Source of the DNA: Tribonema minus
Taxonomy: Eukaryota > Sar > Xanthophyceae > Tribonematales > Tribonemataceae
Assembly (NCBI GenBank): GCA_017506865.1
Contig: JAFCMP010000539.1
Location: 186,001 to 250,000 of the forward strand
DNA length: 64,000 nucleotides
Direction: 5' to 3'
Positions 31,601-43,765 of this stretch are shown here, in pieces. The translations under genes and the position numbers were made by a program. Within the stretch, counting starts at the first letter, position 1. Every line of letters begins with the position of its first letter. The notes beneath the pieces were generated by a model. That model did not search any database, was not told the origin of the DNA, and saw only the letters and a list, made by a program, of their open reading frames with translations.

Positions 31601-33346
31601 GCAGGCACATGCTGTGCAACAGCACAGCTTCGATGAGGGGCGTTGGGACTTCAACTTATTGAAGTTCGCCGCCTGCCGACCGCTGCATGACAGATGCAGC
31701 CGCCATAATTTTTACATATCGATACGTCTTGGGTTGCAATACAGGTGGTTTTTTTGGTACAAAAGTGTGTGCTGTTTTGTGCATTGCCTCGCATTGGAAC
31801 ATACTTAACTGTCTATGATGCGTTCACGGTCGCGGAGAGCAAATCTCAGAATCTTGCACATTTGTGATTATTCTAAACAAGCCATGTTCGGCTCAGTGCT
31901 AGCTCGCTGCCTGGCATTTCATCGCAGCAATGTACTTTTCCAGCTGGAATCATTGTGTCGCTGCCAATGGTGTGAACAATTCAACATGTGTGCTCCCGCC
32001 TGCTGCCAAGTCCTCATTTCTAGAGCTCACATCATGTTGTCCACGGCCGCAGCTGTGTTTGCTTATGTGACGCAGGCTGCATAATGGCATGTCGGCACAG
32101 CATTATTGGTGCCAACACCTTGTTGCTACGCTTTGAGTGGCAACTGTTGATTGCATTCATGATGCGTATATACATACTACTTCAAGTAGCGTTCTGTCGC
32201 TGTATGTGTGCTAGTCTGTGGTCTTCTGATTGGATATGATCTCGGCTAGAGTGAATGAATGCACGTCGCCAAACCTATCAACTGCAGGCATTCCTGTTGG
32301 CTGATCGCACCATTGCCGTTGGTCCCCTGCGTGCATTGCTAAGACTGTGCTAGGTAACTTTCAAGCATACCCTATGGTCAGTTTGTGATAATCGTCAGAC
32401 ACAGTTTGGGCGCACAGACGGCTGACTGGTCAGCCCCTGATAGTTGTCATGACACAGTGAGGGCCCGAAGACGGATGACCCTAACCCTGACCCTACGCTC
32501 ACTGCCTACACTCTAGGGCGTTCAAACCTAGACTAATTGCTGCAGGATGTGCACATTGTGCCGCGAATTCTCTTTTGCGTTGAGGAGCAGATGCAGTACC
32601 TGATGTCGTGGCTGTTGTTTGCAGCGACAGGAAATGTGCAAAGGCCTTTCAAAGGGCACTTGACTTGGGAGTACATATGCCTTGTGTGAACAGGACTGGC
32701 CATTCGCGCATTGTATTCTGCACACTAAACACTTGTGCTTCCCTTGGTACGCTCATCGACCTACATATCCTGCATGCAAGCGAATGAGTTCCCTGCAAAC
32801 CGCTGCTGTGCATGAAACCATGGCAGTGAGCGCCATTATGGCGTGATTGAAACCTCATCAGCGCAGTAAGTTTCTGAGGCAGACAGCGCCCAGCACAATC
32901 CTATGCATCTTATTTCAGCTTTGTTTTGTGCCAGCGAAGCCACTCTTGCCACTTGTTTTGCATACACGGCGGCGTCAACAATGAAGCTGAAGTACTTTTA
33001 TAAATCAATTTCGCTTCGCTAGGGGCGCGAAAAGCCCTCTCTTTAGATGTGCACTCTCCGAAGAGAGAATCAAACGCAAACAGGCTTCTTCCTCTTCACA
33101 TTACCACCAACAACCAACAGCCAAACCCTACCGAACTACCTCTACATCATTATGGTGGCACACGTAAGCACAGCGGGCAGCGCGTTCTGCGCTCGGCACA
33201 CGCGCGGTGCAGCCGCAGGCACACGCGATGAAGCCACAGGCACGCAAAGTCAGACAGGCAGCACGACAGAACACCTTGCACCAGATTCAGCACGCGTGTT
33301 TGTGAGAAAGACGTATTCGTCCCTTGAACACATGACCGCGGGAACG
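31601..33346. other. Gene-poor spacer
   Basis: No supported gene. It holds CCCTAA-type variants at about 32480-32497 and dispersed repeat family A, copy 2, at 32990-33040 (AGTACTTTTATAAATC, then GGGGCGCGAAAAGCCC). An imperfect hairpin with CTCTCTT and AAGAGAG arms lies at about 33037-33070. Confidence 0.45.
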
Positions 33347-35709
33347 TCACCACGACTCGTCGTACGCCTCCTGCAGGCGCGGCCCGCGCGGCCGCGCGAT
33401 CGACACGCGCAGCGTCTTGCCCCTGACCTCCGCGCCGTCGAGCGCTGTCACCACGCGCGCCGCGTCCTCCGCCGTCGCGCACGTGGCGAAGCCGAAGCCG
33501 CGGCAGTTGCCGGTCGCGGGGTCCATCGGTAGCGAGACGTGCATCACGTCGCCCTCCTCGGCTGCGCGCAGTTTGGGGTTGCAGTGGGGTTAGCGCGCGG
33601 GGGCAGGAGGGGTTGGCGTCAGTGGGGGGTGTGGCGCGTTGCCTTCTGCTCAGTTGCTTACGTAACGTGATGTGTTCATACGCGTGGGCGCGTGGGCGGG
33701 TAGAGGGCGAAACTGCATCGCGTCGCATACATGCATCCAGTGCGATCGATGGCGTCGCTACCCGTGACGACGTATGTAGAAGGTAGCAAGGGAGCACATG
33801 GGATTCTCAAGCCGTTGCCATGTTACCGGCTAACCCTAGCATAAGGTTTAGCTAACAATAGCCCTAACCCTAGCCCTGAACCCTGACCCAGCACAAGAAC
33901 CTCTTGGTTGTGTTGCGGCTCCTGATGCTCAGCCTGGTGCCTCAGGCTAGCAGGCTGGACATATGTCACAGTTATGCATCTGGCACGGCGACAGTGAATG
34001 ACGACAGTGACTAGGTCAGAGTGTATGTTGTATGGGTAGTCGATGTTGTCGCCATGGCTGTTGCTTTCCTTCCTTAGCAACTGCGCGTTGTCTGGCAGCC
34101 TGCCCTTGCGTGCGCAAAACAATCCCGCTCCCAATTGTATGTAGGTCAAGGTGCGCAACGAGGCGTGACAGCTGATTGCCACCAAACGCACAGTGGCAGA
34201 ACAGTTGCCAGAACTTGCATCGCCATGTACTGCCCTTAGCGCTGGCTACGCTGTCGGTACAAAATCCCCACAACACGCTCTTCTCCTCTGCGGGAGGCAT
34301 GCTCCTTTGTGAACCCTGCGTGCAGTTCAACGCGCTGTGTTGCTGCAAATACGCGTGGTTCAATCTAGTTAAAAACTTCAACCCCACTTGTGAACTTCAA
34401 CAACACCCTGACCCTTAGGGGCACACCACACCATAACAGGATCTTTGCTAGTACCGGATATGTGCATTCGTACGCACTCGAAACAGCGAGTATTAACCAC
34501 ACTGCACGCATCATGTTGCCTAGTTCACACATGCGTATGCACGGGCACACGGATAGGTAGGATGGTGACGAACATTAGACACTTGCGAGGAAGGAAAAGC
34601 GTAAGCTTGCCCTCCTCAGCTGCTCGCATACACGCGTAGGCGGCGCAGGGGTAGGTCTGTAGTATGGGGCGGGATCGACATCGCCTGGTGCGCACGCCGC
34701 ACTTACATCTGCGGCATTACAGTGAAGACCGCACAGAAAGCAATCTGTTTCCGCTGCACGCAGCTCCCCTCGCGCACTCACCGATCATGTCGTGGAGCTC
34801 CTCCTCAGTGAAGCTCGATACCAGATTCGACACAAAGAGCTTCTGCGTGTGCTCCACCGCGCGTTTCGCCGCGCGCGGCTCCGGCTTTGGCTTCTCCGAC
34901 TTGGCAACCTTGATGGGACGCCCTTCGAAGTCGGCTCCGTCCAGCGCCGCCGCGGCCGCGTCCGCCTCCGCCTCCGAGGAAAACGTGACAAAAGCGTAGC
35001 CCTTGGAGGCGCCCGTCGCCTCGTCATCGGGCATGTTGATGCGTAGCAGCAGTCCGTGCTGCGCGAACAGGCGCAGCAGGCTGTCGTGGTCCGGGTCGGC
35101 GCCCAGGTTCCCGACGTAGACGTCGCGGCTGCGCGCGTTCCCCAGCAGCTCGCGTTTGTGCCAGGCCACCAACACTTTCAGGCGGCGGCCTTCGAGGTCG
35201 CTGCCTTGGAGGGCCTTGATCGCGGCCTCCGCCTCTGAGCATTTGGCCATGGTGACGAAGGCCGCTCCCCGTGACCTCAGCGTCTCGCGGTCGTAGACCA
35301 CGTGGGCCTTCTTGACCTCCCCGAACTGCGAGAACAGAGGGATGAGTTCCTTTACAGCCACATGTGGAGCAAGATTGCCCACGTACAGCTGTGTGTACCG
35401 TTCCTCTGCGCTAGGGACCGCAGGCCGTGCTCGAGTTGAGGAACCTTGATGTGAACGTGTGTTTGAGTCAAAATCTCGAGAATTTTTCGCGGCTGCTGCA
35501 CTGAACGTTTTGCAAGACAGAACCACGTGCCGATGGCTCCTGCCGCGGCTTGTGCGCCCCTCGCTGTTGCAGCAAAACCAAGCCCTTGGCACCTGCCTGC
35601 ACAGCACTGGTTCAGATATAGGAGCTAGTCTCGCCGTGATGACGTTGCTGAGAGTGCCTAAAGCCCTGACACGCAGAGCACCTGCCATCGTACGCTGGAG
35701 ATTGCCCAA
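33347..35709 (-). CDS. Three-RRM RNA-binding protein, probably organellar, 2 exons
   Basis: Exons 34782-35709 and 33347-33561 join at G+CC to 380 residues. It has three RRMs: residues about 107-183 (RNP2 LYVGNL, RNP1 RGAAFVTM), about 196-270 (VYVGNL, KGYAFVTF) and about 290-367 (LFVSNL, RGFGFATC). The intron interrupts RRM3 after its first helix. The first 100 residues are Arg/Ser/Ala-rich with few acids (MAGALRVRALGTLSNVITAR), consistent with a mitochondrial or plastid transit peptide. Relatives with several RRMs behind a transit peptide act in organelle RNA processing, so that is the likely role. A 5' cluster of AACTTCAA words precedes the ATG. Part of the exon 2 start is echoed within the intron. 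Confidence 0.85.
34603..34628 (-). repeat. Short echo of RRM gene exon 2 acceptor and start
   Basis: On the minus strand, GCGAGCAG followed by CTGAGGAGGGCAAG resembles the real acceptor GCGCGCAG and CCGAGGAGGGCGAC at 33561. It lies upstream within the same intron. The match is only about 20 bp, so chance is not excluded. Confidence 0.35.
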
Positions 35710-35714
35710 CGCTT

Positions 35715-35780
35715 GAACTCACTTCAACTGGAAGTTCGAAGCTGAAGTTCGAACTTGCACTTGATTCACTGAAGTGACTG
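35715..35780. promoter_or_regulatory. Dense AACTTCAA/GAAGTTCGAAC motif cluster upstream of RRM gene
   Basis: Overlapping palindromic words (ACTTCAACTGGAAGTTCGAA, then GAAGTTCGAACTTGCACTTG) lie within 70 bp before the start codon. The same words are enriched in introns across the window. A regulatory role is only inferred. Confidence 0.4.
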
Positions 35781-37260
35781 ACTATGGAGGGAAACACACA
35801 GGTGGCTGGAGAGAGGGAAATTGATGGCACAGCAAGCCCTGTGGGCTGCTGTTGGCTGCTGTTGAAGATGATGTCGGCAGAGAGAGGGAGGCAAATGCAC
35901 AACAGCGTCTGCTTTGGTGGAGGCGGTGCAAAGTTCATGGCAGCGACACATTGCCAGCACTGGATGTGCCTGCGATGCGAACGACGGACTACGGTACGCA
36001 CGAAGGACGAGCTGCAAAGCAGCGTTGTGTGTCGTGCACCATCACTTTGAACGGGTGCCTTATGTGAGCTTCTCTCCTGCAAGCGCCATGTCCGATGGTG
36101 GCCGTCTGCTGGCGCAGTGGTACCTCATCAACCTTTGCGGGCACTGTGCCTGGCAACATCTTTTGCCTCGCGCCAACTTTCAGTGCGCTTTCCGCTCCTG
36201 CAGTGCCATGTCCAGCAATGGATATTCAGCTCCATGTCGTCATCCATTTAACCCCTTACGCGCCTCCACCATCTTCAGTGGGGGGCGCAACACATGCTGC
36301 CCGCAAGGCTTCGGCACTGCGCGCTCCGCTGCCAACTTCGGAGCACGCGCATCGTCGTGCTCGTGCTGCCCTTTTGGGCTGCCCCCGGCTTCAAAATGCC
36401 TTGATGTCACCAGCGCTGACACTCGCCACCAATCCAGTAGTGGTGTCTGACGATGAACTCTGTACTGGCAGATGGACACCTCCCTGAGCTGGCGTCTGCA
36501 GGCTTCTTCTGTTGCGTACTGTTGCACTGGGCCACAAATGGTATGGAAATATCTACACAGCGGGCCGTTGATGATGTCGCTTTGAACGGTTGCTTACAGG
36601 CTCAGGGTGTTGTGCCACACCTACCAGCAACAGAAGTGAACGAGAATCAATGGAGTGTACTGGGCTGACACCAAGCGCGCCTGCTTTTGGTCTCTGCACC
36701 CACAGCCGCTTCACCTCATGCCTGTCACCTGCATTGGTCGCACAGCTATGGTGGTGCGCCCCAGGTGGTGTCGATGGCGATGCCCGTATTTTGGAACCTG
36801 GACGACATGCAAATTTTTGATATACGACACACTAAACATCACCTGGTCGCAAAGTGGCAGCGCAATGCTGTATGGACGCCCTGAACGCAGCCGCGACACG
36901 ATTCCTTGCATCAACATCACCTGGACGCAAAGTGGCAGCGCAATGCTGTATGACGGCCATGAACGCAGCCGCAACGCCTCCTTTATTCGCTGCAGCTGCC
37001 AGCACGCGCTGCATGCGGGTGTACACGCCAGCTTTGCTGACTACGCGCTGGACGGTGGCGTCACTGCTTGTACCGGTACGCAGGTCCTTGTATACACCTT
37101 GTATACACCATGTAGTCCACACCAGGGCATTCAAGTTGCTCTGCGCCACTGGCGGTGTTGATGCGTATGTGGCTTTGAGAGCAGCGTCAACTTGAAGGTG
37201 CATAGCGCTGGGTGAATTGTTGGCGCTGTCATCATGTCATTGCGAGGTATTACACGTGGC
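35781..37260. other. Spacer with open frames and a short tandem repeat
   Basis: Two + strand frames are notable: 36095-36487 (130 codons) and 36655-37161 (168 codons). The second carries an in-frame duplication, NITWSQSGSAMLYG and NITWTQSGSAMLYD, produced by a tandem DNA repeat of about 75 bp at 36836-36985. The minus strand is also open across the repeat. No family is recognised, and coding is unproven. Confidence 0.3.
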
Positions 37261-37261
37261 C

Positions 37262-37464
37262 TTTAACCCACGTACGTTAGGAACTTCAATTGGTTACGGT
37301 GTTCAACCTAGGTGTTCACAAGACACATGTAGATTCTATTTTGCAAGCTGAACAATCACCAGCCTTTAACCCACGTACATTACGAACTTCAATTGGTTAC
37401 GGTGTTCAAGAGAATCACAAGACACATGCAGATTCTACTTTGCAAGCTGAACAATCACCAGCCA
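37262..37464. repeat. Two-copy tandem repeat, unit about 100 bp
   Basis: TTTAACCCACGTAC, GAACTTCAATTGGTTACGGT, AAGACACATG and TTGCAAGCTGAACAATCACC occur in the same order in both halves, with minor differences and a small indel. It contains the AACTTCAA word in each unit. Confidence 0.9.
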
Positions 37465-37750
37465 TCTATCTGGGCTGCAAGTGAGAATAAACATAAAAGT
37501 ACGTACACTTGCAGCGCGCCAGATAGTATGCCCAGTGGCTGTTGTGATCATCAGCAAGGACGTAGTGAAGGTCGTTGCTGCCGAATCTTGCGTACTTGGT
37601 AAACACATGCATGCCGCATAGGACCTCTGGCCCCTGAACATCAACTTCAACATGCGGTCCAGGACAAATACAACTTCAACAGTTTTGAAACCTTCCGAAA
37701 CTTCAAAAACACAGGTTTGTTTCGCACTGCTGCAGGCCACAGCTTCAGCC

Positions 37751-40700
37751 ATGTTCGCTCGCGCTGGCGGTGGTATCAAAACTGGTGGTCAAGGCCTGCG
37801 CAGTACCCTTCGCTCTGGCACAGTTGTCTGTGGACGCGGGCAGTTGAAGTGCACACCTCCACCATTGCGGGTGCTCTCTAGCTCCAGCAGCGGCCTTGGG
37901 TCAGCAACTTCAGCATCTAGCAGTCCACAAAAGTTCTCTTTAAATACGCCACTGGTGCCCAAGCCCTTCGACACATATGAATTCGTCAAAGCGTTGGAGG
38001 ACTCAGGACTCACGCGAGAACAGGCTGTTGCCATCATGACACATGTCAAGGCGGCTGTGGCGGAGGCAACGGCGCAGCACACGGAGTTTCTGGTCACCAA
38101 GCAGGTTCGCTTTGGTCGAGTATGGTGTCGTGTATTTCGAAAAACTTCTTATTTCGTGAAATTCATCAACGCTGCAGGTTTTCCACTCGTCAGCCCTACT
38201 CGTACTAGACTAGAGGCTTGCACCCTTCAGCTAGAAACTTTTTGCTTCAATGAATTGTTTTTGTGTAGTGCATGCCGCTTATTCGGGGTGCATCATGTTG
38301 GTGACAGCGGCTACTCTTCAAGTTGAGTTTGTATTGCCCCCTGCATGTTGCAGTACGTTACGTAGCGGAAGCAATGCTCTGTGTACAGCACGTCGGACGC
38401 AGTGTGCACTTTATTCAGAGGCTGATATGGGCATGCCAAATATGCGACTAGGTCTGTGGAGGGACAGCTGCCAAAATTTAACACTAAACTCAACTGCCAA
38501 AGATTCAGACACTTGAAATATGCCAAGTCCATGACGTGCATTTGGAAGGTACAGTTTTCTACGAACCCATGCTGCAGTGTCACAACTGGGTAGCATGTGC
38601 CGTGAGCTACGTCGCCGCCTGCAGGCGCACATGCACAGAGCTTGTGATTGTGTGCACACATGTGGTGCATGCCACGATGCAGTGACGCTGCTTGCACATG
38701 CATCACAAATCATCAGCGCACAGGCGCGATTGTGAGACCCACTCCGGCTGTGAAGCGCGAAGCCGTCGCTTGCGTAGTAAGCCTCCTGCACACACTGCAG
38801 CGCTTTTATGGTCCAGAAGCGTGTAATCATCCAAACGTGTTTCGATTGCGGTAGCGGCAGAGCTCGCTTTCCTATATAGTACAGCTACCCTACAAGTGGG
38901 CACCAGCGTGTCCGGTGCTGTCGGCAACTCGCGCGTATGCCAGAGACATTTTTATTTAACCATTCAGGGCAGATGGAACACGCCAACAGCTTCGACGCCC
39001 ATATGTTGCCATGTTGCGACTGCGCTGATGCGTACTGCCATGTTATGACTGCGCTGACGCGGGTGGAGCTCTTCGAACAACGCAGCTGCTGCATCGCTAC
39101 TGTGTGCTGCGAAGCCAACCTCATTTACTGAGCAACGCAGCATTGTCAGCCTTATTTGCTGAGCGCTGCTGTATGCGAATCACTCATCATGCTGCGCGCG
39201 GACTGGGGCCTGTATCGTCTACAAAGACATTATTAAAGCAACATCTGATAACGTCTCTAGCGCCAATAACGTCAATTCCAAGTGCACTGGCATGCTGCAT
39301 CAGCTCATCTGCCGAGCGCTGCTGCTGCGAGCAGGACCTGGTGAACCTCCACTCAGATCTCGGCGAGAAGACCTTCAACGCAACAATGAAGTTCGACATT
39401 GCGCAACGGCACATGCGCGAGATACACCAGAAGGACATGCAGAATCTGAGGGCGGATCTCATGGCGGCGGACCAGGCGAACATTGGTGTACTCCAGGTGA
39501 GCTGCTCGGTGAAGTTGAAGTTTAAGAAGTTCACGTATTGACCCGACTTAGTCGCATCATCTAAAGCACCTTGTTGCCAGGTACGCAACAGGGGACTGCA
39601 GACGTCTTGCTTGGTGAAGTTTGAGTTCAATACCATCAAGTATCGACCTAGTCACATCATCTCAAGCACTTGGTTGCCAGGTAAGTAACAGGAGACTGCA
39701 GACGTCTTGCTTGGTGAACTTTAAGTTCAATAACATCAAGTATCGTCCTAGTCGTATCATCTCAAGCACTTTGTTGCAGACGCCTTGCGCGCTTGTCGCC
39801 GTGGCTGCCGTTTCAGAGAGCGGGGCGGCATCGCCTCTGCAGTTCCATAGAACTGCAGACTGCACATGGGAAACTGCTGCGGCACATGGAGGTGGCATGA
39901 CGCACCGCTGCATTTGTCAGAATCAATTGGGTGCGCCAACTTCAGGCCACGTGGAAACCTGATTGATGGGTCATAAGTGACTGAGCACTGAGTCTGTTTT
40001 AATATTAAGAGTAAATTTTATGTCATGTCGAGGCGCAGCAGACGGTGGGTGCACCAGCTTCAGGCCACGTAGAAACCTGATTTATGGATCTGAGTGAGTT
40101 TTCTGTCACGTCATGGTGCTGCAGACGGAGCTGGCAAACATGGAACGGGCGTCGCTGCGGCGGCGGGAAATGGACGAGCAGCGCTACGCGGCACTGCAGG
40201 CGGAGACGGCGTCTGTGGAGCGTCGAATATTGCAGTACGGGCTGGGTACGTTGGTCACGCTTGCCACTCTGGCGCTAGGTGAGTCACCACCAGATGTTGA
40301 AGTTTGTGAATGGACGAATGTTGAGGTAGGTAGTGTCCCGCAGCACTCTCGGTGGAGACACCTTCTGAGAGCGTCCATGACTGCAGTATGGGCTGAAAAC
40401 ACTGTCTACGCTCGCAGCTTCGGTGTGCATGGCAAGTTACGGGCTGGGCACGCTTGCCAAACTTCCACTTTGGCACTGGGTAAGTCACCGCTAGATGTTG
40501 AGTTGGTAGCGGTAGGAGATGAATGAGCAGTGCTGCACAGCAGTAGGCGGAGATGGCGTTTGTGGAGTGCCACATATTGCAGTTTGGGCAAATACGTTGC
40601 GTCGCATTAGCACGTGACACTGGCCACTTTGAGTGAGTCATTGCTAGGAGTTGAAGTTGGCAAAGAGGGACCAGAATAGATGGGAGGCAGACACTTGAAA

Positions 40701-41364
40701 CTGCGCAGCACCTCACGCAGAGATGGCTGCTTGGGGGTGGCAAAGAAACAAGTAGAGTTTAAGTATGGTGGTAACACCTGCCGTTTGTGTTGCAACGTGA
40801 GTCACCGCTTGATGTTGAAGCTTTCGGAGGCGCGCACGACAGAATTTTCAGCTGAGAGCAGACTTTCAGATGCGTGCGTGATTGCAAGAGCCAGCACGTC
40901 AGCAACAGCCTGCTTAAAATGACAAAGCCGCACGAGTTACTGGTATTACACGTGTGTTGGCTTGCCGCATAAGCATATGCTGGGCAGTTTGTGAAGGGCC
41001 ATGTGAAATGTGTATCAACAGTCAAGCATGGAGAGTCTGGCCCTTGTTGAGATGCTTGCTCTTTTCATGTCTTGCTAGAAGGAAAGCCGCATTGCATTAC
41101 TACATCAAAAGTCTGCACTCTTATTGCACAAGGCGCTTGCAATGTACACGTAGTATGCACACATGCGTGATTCTTGAGGTCAGCGGCACCCTGTGAGTTG
41201 CAGCATGGTCGAAGGATAGCCACGTTTCATCTATGCACATTTGAAGTTGCACCTGGAAAACCTGCGGCAAACGCAGCGCTGCCAGCTCACCGCCCTTCCT
41301 CCGCCTGCACTGCCGCTTCCGCCCGCTGTTGCGCCTTGCAGGTGTGGCAAGGATATTCAAATGA
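37751..41364 (+). CDS. CCDC90/MCUR1/FMP32-type mitochondrial coiled-coil protein, 4 exons
   Basis: Exons 37751-38104, 39335-39496, 40125-40278 and 41342-41364 join in frame to 230 residues. The Arg/Gly/Ser-rich N-terminus (MFARAGGGIKTGGQGLRSTLRS) looks like a mitochondrial presequence. The family core follows: FDTYEFVKALEDSGLTREQA, a KAAVAEATAQHTEFLVTKQ helix, then a long coiled coil (DLGEKTFNATMKFDIAQRHM to MERASLRRREMDEQRYAALQ). The C-terminal membrane segment is LGTLVTLATLALGVARIF. Family members sit in the inner membrane and influence the calcium uniporter or, in yeast, respiratory assembly. The last exon encodes only GVARIFK; its acceptor follows a long pyrimidine tract. An earlier in-frame ATG (37652) is possible. 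Introns 2 and 3 are full of tandem copies of neighbouring exon edges. Confidence 0.88.
39497..39777 (+). repeat. Three-copy intronic tandem repeat starting at the MCUR1-like exon 2 donor
   Basis: The unit runs from a TTGGTGAAGTT-like word through AAGTATCGACCTAGTCACAT, ATCATCTCAAGCAC and TTGTTGCCAGGTA. Copies begin near 39497 (including the real donor), 39584 and 39680. Each internal copy carries its own CCAGGTAxG donor-like word. Confidence 0.85.
40279..40830 (+). repeat. Decayed copies of MCUR1-like exon 3 end plus donor
   Basis: The exon 3 segment at 40165-40290 is echoed at 40430-40500 (TACGGGCTGGGCACGCTTGC, GGCACTGGGTAAGTCACC) and more completely at 40520-40650 (ATGAGCAGTGCT, GGCGGAGATGGCGT, ATATTGCAGTTTGGG, GAGTGAGTCATTGC). 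A stub GTGAGTCACCGCTTGATGTTG lies at about 40797. The copies carry frame-breaking changes, and the donor word decays from GTGAGTCACC to GTAAGTCACC and GTGAGTCATT. Confidence 0.88.
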
Positions 41365-41943
41365 CAGCGCTCCGCACCTTGTCGTGTGACATCGCTCAGC
41401 AACCTCACATTGTATCATGACAGTGCTCAACAGCATCTGGACCACGGATGATTTCCAGTCGTTGCGCCGGCGGTTCTGCCCAAGCGCCGCGGATGTCATA
41501 CGTCAAGTATACTCTTACACGATACACGCACATAGACATGTTGTCAAAGACACGGCCGGGATTTGGGAGTGTGCGTGCGCAAGCGGCAAGAATGAATAAA
41601 AGTATCTGGTTGAGCATCATCAACTGTGAGGCGTTGGCATAGATATTGGCTGATGAGGTCGCCTGCTGGCATGAATTGAGTGTACAATGTGTGCAAGATG
41701 CAGTGGTGTGCCGCATTGCTTGGACTGAATCACCCGGCTGTGCATTTGCTTTTGTGATTGTGCATAATGTTGTTACGACGAGCAGTATAAAACATCCACA
41801 CCTGCTACAGCGATTTGGCATCACTCATGTGGTATGATGGTAATGGGAGCACCATTGTATTGCGGGCGTGACAGAACCAAAAATAAGTGTCACAAGATGG
41901 CTGTAACAATTGGCAACCACTTTGAAGTATATGGGCTCATGAA

Positions 41944-42403
41944 ATGGCATCATTTGCAGATGTCAAGGACCACATCACTGATAGTGTCACGCTTTGGTCA
42001 CTTGGACCTGCCGCATTCATGGGGGTACAGATCGCGCAGCTGGTCACAGGTGCACTGTTTGGCATGCAACTCCAGGCATCATGTACCTACTCAGGCAATG
42101 GTCAAGGGGCGCAATTTTGTTGCGATGGCGACTGAGCACATTTGAGCGCAGCGCATCACGGTGAATGCAGAAAATATTAGGGAAACCACCATTACCAGCA
42201 AGTTGCAGCCAGTGGCAGGCAAGCCAGTAGAAGCAGCTGACGTGTATTCCATTCCAATTCTACTGTTATTATCCTTTATTCTCTGTCATGTAGCGCCACA
42301 GACTGACACTTCATATGTACCATCGGTCGCCGATATGCTGGTCGCATATGTACAGCCCATTAGTTGCACAACTGCGAGTACGAAACCAGTGGCCTTTGAG
42401 TAA
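41944..42403 (+). CDS. Candidate small membrane protein, 2 exons
   Basis: Exons 41944-42049 and 42171-42403 can be joined at G+AA (donor CAG/GTGCAC, acceptor ATGCAG) to 112 residues: MASFADVKDHITDSVTLWSL at the start, a Gln/Ile/Val amphipathic part, then DVYSIPILLLLSFILCHVAP as a likely membrane helix, ending STKPVAFE. The 120-bp intron is plausible. Without splicing, two separate frames of 63 and 80 codons remain. No family is recognised; support is the clean phase match only. Confidence 0.35.
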
Positions 42404-42943
42404 GCTCTGCTGACTGAACAGACCAGGTTTCAGACCTGCAGTCATCCGCAGTTCCCGCCTGCCCCTGCTGTTGGCCCTCGCCGATGTGTATTGTGAAGCA
42501 TCTCTTGTGAAGTGAGTAGTGGGGGGTCTAATGTCGCGCTTGCTGAATACACCATAGAGCCTAAATGCCTCCTGATGACTTGTCCCGCTAATGCGCCCCA
42601 GAGTGCTCCAGCTTCCTGGCTTCCTGTAGATCAGAAGCCGAGGTGGCATCACAGGCTAACGATTGAGGCTGCCAGTCTTGATGAATGCTCTAGTATAGAT
42701 GATGAGCATAGTATTGCTGCATCAGTCAGTGATGATCCGCACCGGCAATCACAGTACACTCGTTTTACGGACGACGTGACGTTGAATGTCGCAGGCAGCC
42801 GGCAGGCTGGCAGGTGCTAGGTTTGGGGTGCGGGTAGCGTGCAGCTCTGAGCAGTTTCATGGCTTGGACATATGTTGAGCTGGGTGTATGCACAGGGGTA
42901 CGCCATGAGGGCCAAACAGCGGTCCACCATCGTGCGCGTACAA

Positions 42944-43100
42944 ACATGGAAACAAAACAAAAGATCGTAGAGCTCTAGGGTGACAAGGACTGGTTAGCCG
43001 CGAGTGCCTTCCACCAATAACCGTGGTCGCCGCTGCTGCAGTCATTGGCCACGAATCAAACAGTGCCATCATATCCACAGAAGTAAAAACTTCTCTGTGT
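42944..43100. repeat. Dispersed repeat family B, copy 3
   Basis: ACATGGAAACAA, CGTAGAGCTCTAGGGTGACA, CACCAATAACCGTGGTCGCC, GCTGCTGCAGTCATTGGCCA and CAAACAGTGCCATCATATCC. It is the closest match to copy 2 over its first half and to copy 1 at its end. Confidence 0.78.
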
Positions 43101-43686
43101 GCTTTTTATCATTTGAGGCATGAGTGCATGCAGACTTGCAGCGTTTGGGCGCCCAGCTGAACGATTCCATGCCCCCACACAGCGCACCCCGCCTGTGTGC
43201 CTTGTATAAAGATCATGCGTTTTGCATCAACTGCCAGCACATGACAGTTCATTGAAAACGAATCAAAAAATCGTATCATTGTGTTTTCGGCATGTTGTCA
43301 TCATCCAGAAACGCTCCGAGTCACTGGATATCTCCTGTCACATGTGTGTTCGTCAATGTTGACGAGCATGATGATGCCGGCCAAGTGCAGTCAGCGCAGC
43401 GATGCTCACCTTTTGGATCTCGTCAGAGATGGGGTGGCCGGGCACGTTGTCAGCCGCTTCGCTCATGGTGATACCTGCCTCCGCCTCTGTCTGAACTGAG
43501 GGGGTAGGGATGTCCCCCTGACTGGTGCTCTGTGGTGCGAATGAAGGAGGGGTATATGTGATTACCCTGGCTAGGTGGGGACGGTCTCTCAGTGGTAGGA
43601 ATCAAAGAGGGATGCTAATGAGGCAATTGCCAAAGTGGGGAAGCCCTCAACCGTTGCTCTGTGGCGAGTGTGAGAGAGGCGGGTCA

Positions 43687-43765
43687 TTGGCTTCCTGGTT
43701 GAAAATTCTTGCCTCCAATGCAATGCGCGCACCTCCCGGGTGCAGTTGGAAGTGCCCCAATCTCG
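43687..43765 (+). pseudogene. tRNA-Gly-like relic
   Basis: GGTTGAAAATTCTTGCCTCC followed by CCTCCCGGGTGCAGTTGG resembles the anticodon arm (GCC anticodon in a CTTGCCTCC context) and T arm of tRNA-Gly. The acceptor stem does not pair and the T loop lacks TTCGA. At best it is a decayed copy or tRNA-derived element. Confidence 0.2.

Noticed and set aside
36832-37203. Minus-strand protein with repeated QHCAATLRPGDV
   Set aside because: The repeat comes from a 75-bp DNA tandem duplication open in several frames; no independent coding evidence.
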